Shown here: positions 1 through 8,882 of the stretch, piece by piece
How the letters are laid out: every line of letters starts with the position of its first letter
Numbering within the stretch: the first letter of the stretch is position 1
NCBI RefSeq assembly: GCF_017873335.1
Contig: NZ_JAGGKB010000001.1
Coordinates: 682,001-746,000 of the forward strand
Length of the DNA stretch: 64,000 nucleotides
DNA from: Thermococcus stetteri
Lineage (GTDB): Archaea; Methanobacteriota_B; Thermococci; Thermococcales; Thermococcaceae
Reading direction: 5' to 3'
Notes under the pieces: model-generated
Seen by the model: only the letters and a program-made list of their open reading frames with translations
What the model was told of the DNA's origin: nothing
Databases searched by the model: none
Translations under genes and position numbers: made by a program

Positions 1-28
1 GAGAAGCCTTATCCCCCTCGCCATTCAT
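1..28 (-). CDS. Start of a downstream gene, cut by the window edge
   Basis: An ATG overlaps the TAA stop of the wHTH regulator gene (shared bases 26-30), with a GGGGGAG ribosome binding site just upstream. Only nine codons (MNGEGDKAS) are visible, so the product cannot be named. The overlap suggests translational coupling with the regulator. A membrane transporter would be a common partner for such a regulator, but that is only inference. Confidence 0.4.
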
Positions 29-609
29 TACTCCCCCTTTTTGAGAATTTCCCCAAGCTTCCTGAGCAGGTTGAGGACCTCCTCGTCCCGTCCCATTTTG
101 GCCATCGCCAGCCATTCTATCGCATGGATTATATCTTCATCTGAGAAGTCCTTCAGCTTTTCCTCGTTGGCCTCTATCTCCTTTGAAATCTCCGTCTTGT
201 ACTCGTGCTCCTTCTTGAGAAGCTCGTCCATGACGTTGAGGAGTTCCTCGTCGTTGAAATCATAACCGAGGGCCTTGAATATCTCGAGCTTCGTCTTGAG
301 CCTTGAGCGTGCGAAGTAGCGGAGTTCCTCGTCGCCGAGGTAGAGGTTTATGTAGAAGGCATCGGCAGTCCTTCCGTAGTACTTCTCGACGAGGTTGCCC
401 TTCATCTCAGTCCTCTTAACCTCAACAAGTCCAGCTTCCTTGAGCTTCTCGATGTGGTGGTAGATGGTCTGGGGAGTCTTTCCGAGGATTTCGCTCAGCT
501 GGGAAATCGTCATCTCCCTGTTCCTTAGGAGCTGGAGTATCTTCCTCCTCGTGTCCTCAAGCATCAGCTTTATGACCTCGGGGTCAGTGATGACTTTCAC
601 CTTTGCCAT
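28..609 (-). CDS. Winged-helix transcriptional regulator (ArsR-like)
   Basis: About 193 residues. Residues 15-75 form a winged helix-turn-helix of the archaeal ArsR/HTH_20 type (a DTRRKILQLL helix, then a TPQTIYHHIEKLKEAGLV recognition helix). The C-terminal two thirds are charged and helical, probably a dimerisation or effector region. I start it at ATG 609, because GGTGAT sits four bases upstream; a GTG at 618 is also in frame. It is divergent from acdA across 186 bases holding repeated AACGTT motifs. Its neighbour at the left edge overlaps it, so the two are probably one operon. The ligand is not known. Confidence 0.85.
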   Translation of the reverse strand: MAKVKVITDPEVIKLMLEDTRRKILQLLRNREMTISQLSEILGKTPQTIYHHIEKLKEAGLVEVKRTEMKGNLVEKYYGRTADAFYINLYLGDEELRYFARSRLKTKLEIFKALGYDFNDEELLNVMDELLKKEHEYKTEISKEIEANEEKLKDFSDEDIIHAIEWLAMAKMGRDEEVLNLLRKLGEILKKGE

Positions 610-626
610 TTCGATCACCCAATTTA

Positions 627-652
627 AACGTTCTAACGTCTCTTTTAACGTT
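627..652. promoter_or_regulatory. Repeated AACGTT motifs, candidate operator
   Basis: AACGTT occurs at 627-632 and 647-652, exactly 20 bases apart (about two helical turns), with AACGTC at 635-640 between them. They lie directly upstream of the wHTH start, where an autoregulator could bind. Binding is inference only. Confidence 0.35.
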
Positions 653-726
653 CGAGCATTTAACTCTTTTGCTCGGCTCCCTAAGCCTTATTACCGGCAG
701 GTTTATATATGTAAAGCCAAACCACC

Positions 727-745
727 GATGGATATAAAATCCATC
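727..745 (+). promoter_or_regulatory. acdA promoter: TATA box inside a perfect inverted repeat
   Basis: GATGGAT (727-733) and ATCCATC (739-745) are perfect inverted 7-mers flanking ATAAA. The TATA box (TATAAAA, 733-739) is therefore inside the palindrome. Transcription should begin near 762, leaving a leader of about 34 bases before the GTG at 796. A protein bound here would block TBP. Confidence 0.6.
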
Positions 746-795
746 TCAGGAACCCTTAAAAACTCATTCCCGAAAAAGCTTCGGAGGTGACTTCA

Positions 796-2205
796 GTGGA
801 GGCCCCGAACCTTGACTTCCTGTTTTATCCCAAGAGCGTCGCAGTCATAGGTGCTTCAAACGTCCCAGGGAAGGTTGGAAACGCCATAATGCGCTCTATA
901 ACGCTCCGCTTCAACGGAAAGGTTTATCCCGTCAACGTGAAGGGCGGGGAGATCGAGGTAAACGGCAGGAAATTTGAGGTCTACAGGAGCGTTAAGGAGA
1001 TTCCCGATGAGGTTGATGTAGCGGTCATAGCCGTTCCGGCTAAGTTCGTGCCAGATGTCATTGACGAGTGCGGCGAGAAGGGAGTTAAGGCCGCAGTTGT
1101 CATCTCCGCTGGCTTTAAGGAGGCTGGTAACGTCGAGCTCGAAGAGGAGCTCGTCAAGAGGGCCAAGAAGTGGGGGATAAGAGTCGTCGGCCCGAACTGT
1201 CTCGGCGTAACCAACCTTGAGAACGGCTTTGACTGCAACTTCAACCCGCCTGAGAGGCAGGCCAGGCCGCCCTTCGGGAAGGTCGCCTTCATGAGTCAGA
1301 GCGGTGCCTTCGGCGCGGCAATCCTCGACTGGGCCGAGAGCCACAGGATCGGAATGAGCAAGTTCATCAGCCTCGGCAACATGGCGGATCTTGACGAGAG
1401 CGACTTCATGGCGTACCTCGGCGATGATCCCAAGACCGGTGTCATTACCGCTTACATCGAGGGAGTGAAGGACGGAAGGAAGTTCTTCAACACGGCCAAG
1501 GAGGTAACCCTCAAGAAGCCCGTCGTTATCCTCAAGGCCGGAAGGACAGAGGCTGGAGCGAAGGCCGCTGCCTCCCACACCGGCTCCCTCGCCGGCTCTT
1601 ACAGGATATACCAGGCGGCCTTTGAGCAGACCGGCGTTTTAGAGGCTAAAAGCATGCGCCAGCTCTTCAACTACGCGAAGGCATTGGCCAGGCAGAGCCC
1701 AGCTAAAGGCAACCGTGTGGCCATAGTCACGAACGGCGGCGGCGCTGGAGTCATGATGAGCGACGGCCTTCTTGAGAGGGGCATGAAGCTCGCCGAGCTG
1801 AGCGAAGAAACCAACGAGAAGTTCAGGAGGGACATCGGGGAAGGGAAGCTTCCGGAGCACATGAGCTACAAGAACCCGATAGACGTCATAGGCGATGCAC
1901 CCTCCGGCAGGTACGAGATAGCCATGCGCTACGCGTTAGAGGATGAAAACGTCGACCTCCTCGTCGTTATAGCCCTCTTCCAGAGTCCCGCTTTGGACGA
2001 AGGGATCGTCGAGGTCATGGAGAGGATGAAGGCCTACGGCAAGCCAATCGTTTTCGTCGCCCCAGGTGGAGCCTATCCGCACAAGATGGCCAGGAACATC
2101 GAGCTGAAGGGCATTCCAGTTTACGAGACAGTTGAAGACGGCGTCGATGCCGTCTATGCACTCGTAAAATACGGAGAGTGGCTGAGGGAGAACGGAAGGC
2201 TTTGA
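796..2205 (+). CDS. acdA: Acetate-CoA ligase (ADP-forming), alpha subunit
   Basis: About 469 residues, the usual size of the separate alpha subunit in Thermococcales. It converts acyl-CoA, ADP and phosphate to acid, CoA and ATP, the energy-conserving last step of sugar and peptide fermentation. An N-terminal CoA-binding Rossmann domain (SVAVIGASNVPGKVGN) is followed by the succinyl-CoA-synthetase-like ligase domains. His261 in AASHTGSLAGS matches the phosphorylated histidine of this family. I chose GTG 796, since GGAGGTGA ends five bases upstream; the GTG at 787 lies inside that site. No beta subunit is nearby, which is normal in this order. Which acyl-CoA it prefers cannot be read from the sequence. 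Confidence 0.92.
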   Translation: MEAPNLDFLFYPKSVAVIGASNVPGKVGNAIMRSITLRFNGKVYPVNVKGGEIEVNGRKFEVYRSVKEIPDEVDVAVIAVPAKFVPDVIDECGEKGVKAAVVISAGFKEAGNVELEEELVKRAKKWGIRVVGPNCLGVTNLENGFDCNFNPPERQARPPFGKVAFMSQSGAFGAAILDWAESHRIGMSKFISLGNMADLDESDFMAYLGDDPKTGVITAYIEGVKDGRKFFNTAKEVTLKKPVVILKAGRTEAGAKAAASHTGSLAGSYRIYQAAFEQTGVLEAKSMRQLFNYAKALARQSPAKGNRVAIVTNGGGAGVMMSDGLLERGMKLAELSEETNEKFRRDIGEGKLPEHMSYKNPIDVIGDAPSGRYEIAMRYALEDENVDLLVVIALFQSPALDEGIVEVMERMKAYGKPIVFVAPGGAYPHKMARNIELKGIPVYETVEDGVDAVYALVKYGEWLRENGRL

Positions 2206-2209
2206 GGTT

Positions 2210-2986
2210 TCAAAGCTCAATCCAAGTGAAGTCCCTCGCCACTTCTCCTTTTATCCCGCTCTCTCTGACCTTCTTTTCTAAAACTTCGTGCGTATAGTTG
2301 CTGTGGCTTATGTGGGTGAAGACTGTGTAAGAAGCTCCAGTTATCTCGGCCAGCTTTATGGCATCCTCAACGCCGAGATGAGCTTTAGGAATTGAGTCTC
2401 TGTGCGTCATCTCCGCTATGAGAAGGTCAGCTCCTTCTAGGAGCTTAAGCGTTTCTCTGTCCTGCAGTATCTCTGGCCCTGTATCTCCGGTTATCGCTAT
2501 TCTCTTCCCCCTGATCTCGAAGACGAAGCCGCCGGCGTTCTCTATAGGCTGGTGGACCGTCCTGAAGTGATAAACCTTCATTCCCTCTAGTTCATGCCAC
2601 TTCCCGAATTCGAGCTCGTGGTAGCGCCAGTCCCTGTTTTCTGGAGCGGCTCCCCCTAGGAAGAGTGCCGAGAGGTGCTTGGCCGTATCAACTGCCTGCT
2701 TGTGGGAGTAGACGTCTATCCTCTTGAAGACCTGAAGCTCGGGAAAGCCTGCTATGTGGTCGAAGTGGGCGTGGGTTATGAAGACCTTCTCAATCTTCTT
2801 GTTCAGCCGCTCGAGGTGGTAGTGCAAATCTGGGCTCGGATCGACTAGGATTCCTCCCTCGATGTGGAGGGAGAAGCGCGTCCTTCTCAACGCTGGATTT
2901 ATTCTCGCCCTTGAGCAGTTCTCGCAGGTGCAGAGGGGCTTTGGCGTTCCGCTATAGGATCCGGAGCCGAGGATCACGACCTTCAT
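2210..2986 (-). CDS. MBL-fold metallohydrolase, PhnP-like
   Basis: About 258 residues of the metallo-beta-lactamase fold. The metal motif THAHFDH, a GDTG motif and the later HISH histidine are all present. Near the N-terminus, CTCENCSRAR follows GSGSYSGTP, the cysteine cluster that PhnP-type phosphodiesterases use for a structural zinc. A cyclic phosphodiester or nucleotide substrate is plausible but unproven. ATG 2986 is preceded by GAGGTGAT; an in-frame GTG at 3013 would overlap the exporter gene. Four bases separate it from the upstream exporter gene, so the two form an operon. It is convergent with acdA. Confidence 0.85.
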   Translation of the reverse strand: MKVVILGSGSYSGTPKPLCTCENCSRARINPALRRTRFSLHIEGGILVDPSPDLHYHLERLNKKIEKVFITHAHFDHIAGFPELQVFKRIDVYSHKQAVDTAKHLSALFLGGAAPENRDWRYHELEFGKWHELEGMKVYHFRTVHQPIENAGGFVFEIRGKRIAITGDTGPEILQDRETLKLLEGADLLIAEMTHRDSIPKAHLGVEDAIKLAEITGASYTVFTHISHSNYTHEVLEKKVRESGIKGEVARDFTWIEL

Positions 2987-2990
2987 GGTA

Positions 2991-3833
2991 TCACCTCTTT
3001 CCACTCTCCTCAAACGCTATCAGAAGCGTCCCAGCTGCCACCAGCAGGAAGCCGAGCAGGTGGTAAACCCCAACCTTCTCCCCGAGGAAGGCTATGGCTA
3101 CCGCTATCGTGACGGCCGGAGCTGGAGTGAGTATTGCAGTGGCCTTTGAGAGGTTTATCCTTGAGATTGAAGCATACCAGAGGGCCTGGGTTGCGGCTAT
3201 TATGACGCCTTCAGCGAGGGCAAGCCCCGTGAACTGGATTCCGCTCATGAGGGCGAGCGGGAGCAGGAGGAGAAAGCCGAAGGTGTTCCTCAAGGTGGCT
3301 ATCGTCAGCGGCGAGTAGTCCGTGAACTTTGCCACCGCGTGCCCCAGCTGCCAGAAGAGTGGCGTTAGGAGGAGCAGGATGTCGCCCTTCCTCGGTGTTA
3401 TCCACTTCCCCTGCGTGAGGACGAGGAAGACTCCGCCAAAGAGTAGAACCGAAGCGGTCAAAGCTTTTCCACTCACCCTTTCCCTAAGAATGAGCCAGCC
3501 GATGGCGAGGGAGTAGAACACCTCGAGACGCGTTATTATCCCGGAGTTCACGGCGGTGCTCATGCTTGTTCCGAGGGAGTAGAGGGAATAGGCGATGGCA
3601 GTGGCGAAGAGGCCAGTCAGGAACGTCTTCTTGAGCTCGGCGGGTTTTTCCGGAATTTCCTTGAACCTACCAGTGGCCAAAAGAACCGCCCACAGTATGA
3701 GGGCGGCGAAGAAGACGGACAGGGTTATGAAGCCGATTGGATTGGATGGATTAGCCTTTATAACGGCCGGCTCAAGGCCCAGAGCTAGGAGGACGAGGAA
3801 AGAGAGGAGCGTGCCTTCTGTTTCGGTGTTCAT
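2991..3833 (-). CDS. EamA/DMT-family membrane transporter
   Basis: About 280 residues with roughly ten hydrophobic segments in two similar halves, the layout of ten-TM drug/metabolite exporters (EamA). The second half begins near ILLLLTPLFWQLGHAVAKF, the usual EamA repeat start. It probably exports a metabolite or amino acid from the cytoplasm; the substrate cannot be told. No clear ribosome binding site precedes ATG 3833. It is first in an operon with the PhnP-like hydrolase. Confidence 0.82.
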   Translation of the reverse strand: MNTETEGTLLSFLVLLALGLEPAVIKANPSNPIGFITLSVFFAALILWAVLLATGRFKEIPEKPAELKKTFLTGLFATAIAYSLYSLGTSMSTAVNSGIITRLEVFYSLAIGWLILRERVSGKALTASVLLFGGVFLVLTQGKWITPRKGDILLLLTPLFWQLGHAVAKFTDYSPLTIATLRNTFGFLLLLPLALMSGIQFTGLALAEGVIIAATQALWYASISRINLSKATAILTPAPAVTIAVAIAFLGEKVGVYHLLGFLLVAAGTLLIAFEESGKR

Positions 3834-3883
3834 GAAAAAGGTTAGGCGGGAGTGAGGATAAAAATTTTAGGCCATACCCAAAA

Positions 3884-4004
3884 ACTTTAAAATCTTTCCG
3901 CCCTTTCTTCCTCCATGCTCGGTGGTCGTTTTTGGCTTTGGTGAAGAATCCCTCTTCTGCACCGCCTTAGTCTGGAGTTTCCTTTCCACTGGAAACGGAG
4001 GTGT
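3884..4004 (+). promoter_or_regulatory. Long structured leader of trpS
   Basis: A TATA-like CTTTAAAATC lies near 3884-3893, so the trpS leader is about 90-95 bases, long for this organism. It can form a hairpin at 3940-3963 (GGTG/CACC and AAGA/TCTT arms). It can also form a second at 3977-3996 (GTTTCC pairing with GGAAAC, or alternatively TTTCC with GGAAA) just before the GGAGGTG ribosome binding site. Regulation is inferred. Confidence 0.4.
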
Positions 4005-4008
4005 TTGA

Positions 4009-5163
4009 ATGGACGACTTTAAGGTTACCCCATGGGACGTTGAGGGTGTCGTGGACTACAACAAGCTGATAGAGCAGTTCGGAACGAGCCCGCTGACAGA
4101 CGAGCTTATAGAGAGAACCGCAGAGCTCACGAAGAGCGAACTGCCGATATTCTTCAGGAGGAGGTTCTTCTTCTCCCACAGGGACTACGACAAAATCCTC
4201 GACGACTACGAGAACGGGAGGGGCTTCTTCCTCTACACCGGCAGGGGCCCGAGCGGCCCGATGCACATCGGCCACATCATTCCCTTCTTCGCCACCAAGT
4301 GGCTCCAGGAGAACTTCGACGTCAACCTCTACATCCAGATAACCGACGACGAGAAGTTCCTCTTCAAGGAGAAGCTGAGCTTTGAGGACACCAAGAGATG
4401 GGCCTACGATAACATCCTCGACATTATAGCGGTCGGCTTCGATCCGGACAAGACCTTCATCTTCCAGAACAGCGAGTTCACGAAGATATACGAGATGGCC
4501 ATTCCGATAGCAAAGAAGATAAACTTCTCGATGGCGAGGGCTGTCTTCGGCTTCAACGAGCAGAGCAAGATAGGAATGATCTTCTACCCGGCAATACAGG
4601 CTGCTCCAACCTTCTTCGAGAAGAAGCGCTGTCTTATTCCTGCCGCCATTGATCAGGATCCCTACTGGAGGCTTCAGAGGGACTTCGCCGAAAGCCTTGG
4701 CTACTACAAGACTGCTGCAATACACTCAAAGTTCGTGCCGGGCTTGACCAGCATGGAGGGCAAAATGAGCGCGAGCAAGCCGGAAACTGCCGTCTACCTT
4801 ACCGACGACCCTGAAGAAGCCGGAAAGAAGATATGGAAGTTCGCCCTCACCGGGGGAAGGGCAACCGCGAAGGAGCAGAGGGAAAAGGGTGGAGAGCCGG
4901 AGAAGTGCGTCGTCTTCAAGTGGTTCGAGATATTCTTTGAGGAAGATGACAAGAAGCTCATGGAGCGCTACCACGCGTGTAAATCCGGCGAGCTCCTCTG
5001 CGGCCAGTGCAAGCGCGAGCTCATCGAGCGCGTCCAGAAGTTCCTCAAGGAGCACCAGAAGAAGAGGAAAGAGGCAGAAAAGAAGGTCGAGAAGTTCAAG
5101 TACACCGGCGAGCTCGCCCGGGAGCAGTGGGATAAGGCGATTCCAGAGCCACTGAAAGGGTGA
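4009..5163 (+). CDS. trpS: Tryptophanyl-tRNA synthetase
   Basis: About 384 residues, a class I synthetase of the archaeal/eukaryotic type that charges tRNA-Trp. The HIGH motif appears as PSGPMHIGH near residues 83-91, and the KMSKS loop as KMSAS from Lys252. An N-terminal extension of about 80 residues before HIGH is typical of archaeal TrpRS. The C-terminal part holds a CKSGELLCGQCKRE cysteine cluster and a charged helical tail. GGAGGTG precedes ATG 4009. The FAH-family gene follows after four bases and is probably cotranscribed. Confidence 0.95.
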   Translation: MDDFKVTPWDVEGVVDYNKLIEQFGTSPLTDELIERTAELTKSELPIFFRRRFFFSHRDYDKILDDYENGRGFFLYTGRGPSGPMHIGHIIPFFATKWLQENFDVNLYIQITDDEKFLFKEKLSFEDTKRWAYDNILDIIAVGFDPDKTFIFQNSEFTKIYEMAIPIAKKINFSMARAVFGFNEQSKIGMIFYPAIQAAPTFFEKKRCLIPAAIDQDPYWRLQRDFAESLGYYKTAAIHSKFVPGLTSMEGKMSASKPETAVYLTDDPEEAGKKIWKFALTGGRATAKEQREKGGEPEKCVVFKWFEIFFEEDDKKLMERYHACKSGELLCGQCKRELIERVQKFLKEHQKKRKEAEKKVEKFKYTGELAREQWDKAIPEPLKG

Positions 5164-5167
5164 TAAG

Positions 5168-5845
5168 ATGGTCCGCCTTCCATTCCGAGATACCTACTAC
5201 GAGCTCAGGCCGAGCAAGATAATAGCGCTGGCTAAAAACTACGCTGAACATGCAAAGGAGATGGAGAGCGACGTTCCTGAGAAGCCAGTATTCTTCCTCA
5301 AGCCGCCGAGCGCGCTCATCGGCCCGGGAGACCCCATAATCCTGCCCAGGATGAGCAGGCGCGTTGACCACGAGGTCGAGCTTGCCGTAATCATCGGAAA
5401 GAGGGCGAAGCGTGTTCCCGCGGAGAAAGCTATGGACCACGTTATGGGCTACACCATAATGCTCGACATAACCGCCCGCGATCTCCAGGCAGAGGCAAGG
5501 AAGAAGGGCCTCCCCTGGACGATTGCGAAGGGCTTCGACACCTTTGCCCCTGTCGGGCCGAGGATCGTCGACAGGCGCGAGTTAAAAATAGATGACCTCG
5601 AAATCGGCCTCAAGGTGAACGGAGAGCTTAGACAGCTCGGAAGAACGAGTCAGATGGTCTTCAAGGTTCCGGAGCTGATAGAGTACATAAGCTCGGTGAT
5701 GACGCTCGAGCCCGGAGACATAATAGCGACAGGAACGCCTGCCGGCGTTGGTCCGCTCAGGCACGGCGATCACGTAGAGGCGTGGATAGAAGGAATAGGA
5801 AAGGTGGAGTTCGACGTTCTGAGCGAGGGATCGATACTCTGCTGA
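5168..5845 (+). CDS. Fumarylacetoacetate hydrolase family protein
   Basis: About 225 residues matching the FAH C-terminal fold. The metal-binding acidic motif DHEVELAVIIG is followed by MGYTIMLDITARDLQ and the late GDIIATGTPAGVGP signature. Enzymes of this family cleave or decarboxylate 2-oxo or beta-diketo acids with Mg2+, and the closest forms are acylpyruvate hydrolases and oxaloacetate decarboxylases. The substrate is not settled here. GGGTGAT precedes ATG 5168; it sits four bases after trpS. Confidence 0.88.
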   Translation: MVRLPFRDTYYELRPSKIIALAKNYAEHAKEMESDVPEKPVFFLKPPSALIGPGDPIILPRMSRRVDHEVELAVIIGKRAKRVPAEKAMDHVMGYTIMLDITARDLQAEARKKGLPWTIAKGFDTFAPVGPRIVDRRELKIDDLEIGLKVNGELRQLGRTSQMVFKVPELIEYISSVMTLEPGDIIATGTPAGVGPLRHGDHVEAWIEGIGKVEFDVLSEGSILC

Positions 5846-6235
5846 CTACTCTTTTTTGTTTACGACCTTTGCTGAAATCCACCTCATTCCTTCCCCTTCG
5901 TTCTTGACGACGAGGATGTAGTCCCCGTCCGGTATCTTAATGCCATTGAACTCGACGCTCTGGACGTCCTCCCAGGCCTTGTAGTAGCTGAAGGATTCGC
6001 CATCCTTCATCTTTTCGAAGTCCTCTTTGGTGAGGATGTAAACGCTTACATCCCCGTCCGCCTTGATGTAGCCGTTGAGAAGGGAGTTTCCGGCCAGATT
6101 GTAGGTGTGGTAGTTCGTGAAGCTGGTCTTCCACTCGTAGTTGAAGTTCCCATAGTGGTTAACTGCGTACTTCACGCCGAGACCTATGGCGAGAATGAGA
6201 GCTGTGGTCAAAATCACGCTGCTTGCCTTCCTCAT
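5846..6235 (-). CDS. Small membrane-anchored protein, function unknown
   Basis: 129 residues. One N-terminal hydrophobic segment (VILTTALILAIGLGVKYAV) is followed by an outside domain rich in aromatic and acidic residues, ending in a beta-like stretch. No family is recognised. It is convergent with the FAH gene: the stop codons directly abut. Confidence 0.6.
   Translation of the reverse strand: MRKASSVILTTALILAIGLGVKYAVNHYGNFNYEWKTSFTNYHTYNLAGNSLLNGYIKADGDVSVYILTKEDFEKMKDGESFSYYKAWEDVQSVEFNGIKIPDGDYILVVKNEGEGMRWISAKVVNKKE
5852..5857 (+). terminator. T-run terminator after trpS/FAH
   Basis: Six T residues follow the FAH stop by about six bases, the usual archaeal oligo-T termination signal. 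It lies within the 3' end of the opposite-strand gene. Confidence 0.4.
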
Positions 6236-6287
6236 AAGCGATCCCTTAGAAAAATGTGAAATACAACTTAAAAAAGTTTTCGAAAAT

Positions 6288-7388
<1,101 letters not shown>

Positions 7389-7513
7389 TTAGGGTTGAGA
7401 TACACATTTAAAAACCCCTCGGAACGTTTTTAGCCTTCAACATGTTAGGATGCAACATAAACTCTGCGATGTACGGAGATTCTCTTTATTCTGGCTCTTA
7501 GTGGCCTTTATTT

Positions 7514-7531
7514 AACATTTAACTAAATGTT
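7514..7531. promoter_or_regulatory. Inverted repeat upstream of the M48 pseudogene
   Basis: AACATTTA and TAAATGTT form perfect 8-base inverted arms around AC. Two related GTTTAAA(A)TAACG copies follow at 7543-7555 and 7562-7573. This AT-rich 200-base gap is the likely promoter and operator area of the broken protease gene. No gene is seen in it. Confidence 0.35.
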
Positions 7532-7596
7532 TGGAACCAGCCGTTTAAAATAACGTTAAAAGTTTAAATAACGAAGCATATTGGGTGGTGAATAGT

Positions 7597-8755
7597 ATGC
7601 ACACCCTTGCATTCCCGCGTATACTCCTGATTCTCGCCCTTCCGCCCTTAGCGATGAGGCACTACGCTGAAAAAATCCTGAAGGAAGAAATTCCAGACGA
7701 GGAGAAGCTTTACAAGGCGGCCAAGATAATGGTGGCCTGCATCTTTGCAGAGGTGGTTGGCTATTTACTGCCAACTCTTTTTCTTGGAATCGCCGATGCG
7801 GTCTCGAAGTTTGTGGGCGATAGAATAGGCAACGTGTACCTTGGAGCGTTAGTTTTTACCGCAAATTAATTGGCCCGCTGTTGGTCTCAATCGTTCTCAC
7901 GGTGCTCGCCGCCTCGAAGGTCGAGGTGAAGGTCAAGAAAATTGAGATTAAAACCTCTAAAGTTCTAAAAGATGTTCTCAAACTTATCGTCCTCATGATT
8001 CTGCCCGGTCTTATATGGTTCGCCATATGGGCCGTCCTACCGGATAGTGTGAAGGGCAACTTCCCCTTATGGGATGTATATTCGCCGTTTACATACTTGC
8101 GTTTTTTGCACTCGCCCCCTACTGGATGAGACTCTTCAGCAAATCCCGTCCTCTTGAGGAACCGATGAGGAGTGAGATTCTAAAGTTCTGCGAAGATCTT
8201 GGTGTTAAGGTCAAGGACGTCAAGGTAACTGGAAAAAGGAGTACAAGGTCGCAAACGCGGGAGTTACTGGTATACCCCCTGGGCGAGATACATTTTCATA
8301 ACGGAGTACATGCTCGAAACTTTTGAGCCTGAAGAGATAAAGGCAGTCATTGCTCACGAGGTTGGCCACATCAAGGGAAAGCACCTCTGGATAAACGCCG
8401 GGGTGGCAATAAGCTGGTTCGCCTTCTGGGGAGGACTTGTCTTCCTTCTCTACAGGCTGTTTAAACATCCCTCTCCTGCCCTTGTCTCCTCAATGTTCCT
8501 CTTTTCATACTTCTTTTACACGATGTTTATCCAGGGAAAGGTGTCCATGAGAAACGAGTTCAAGGCGGACGAATTCGCCGCAAAGATCGTGGGGAAGGAA
8601 GTCATGATAAGAACCCTTGAAAAGCTGGGCAGAACAAACCTCGCGCCAAGGAGGATGGGAAAGACTTGGAAGTACCTTTTCATGACATGTCATCCATTGA
8701 GGAGAGAGTGAACCATCTCAAGGAGATGAAATGGCTTAGTCCAGAACCTTTTTAA
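7597..8755 (+). pseudogene. Broken M48 family (HtpX-like) metalloprotease
   Basis: Four frame-switching pieces add up to one M48 membrane protease. They are an N-terminal membrane part (7597-7869), a second membrane part (7881 to about 8066), a linker (8069 to about 8290) and the catalytic part with HEVGH (8310 to about 8690). The conserved end IEERVNHLKEM is in yet another frame, ending at TAA 8755. Five shifts are needed, near 7855, 8062, 8233, 8285 and 8690. Several are in short homopolymers, but the one near 8285 looks like two extra bases. GGTGA precedes ATG 7597. Intact relatives act in membrane protein quality control. Confidence 0.85.
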
Positions 8756-8790
8756 TCTCAAAGATAATCCAATATTCCGATGGTTGGTTA

Positions 8791-8821
8791 ACTGACCTCC
8801 TCCCCGCCCTGAAGGGCGAGG
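8791..8821 (-). repeat. Orphan IS200/IS605-type right end
   Basis: These 31 bases are the exact reverse complement of 46494-46524, the right end of the TnpB element in this window. They include the CGCCC-TGAA-GGGCG hairpin. The following bases (AAGC in reverse complement) resemble the start of the element's left hairpin. No transposase gene is attached. It is a relic end, or a tiny non-autonomous derivative, sitting just after the M48 pseudogene. Confidence 0.85.
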
Positions 8822-8882
8822 CTTTCAGAAGAAAAAAGTAAAAGTAACTCATCTAAAGAGTTTGTTAGGCCGGTGATGACGC

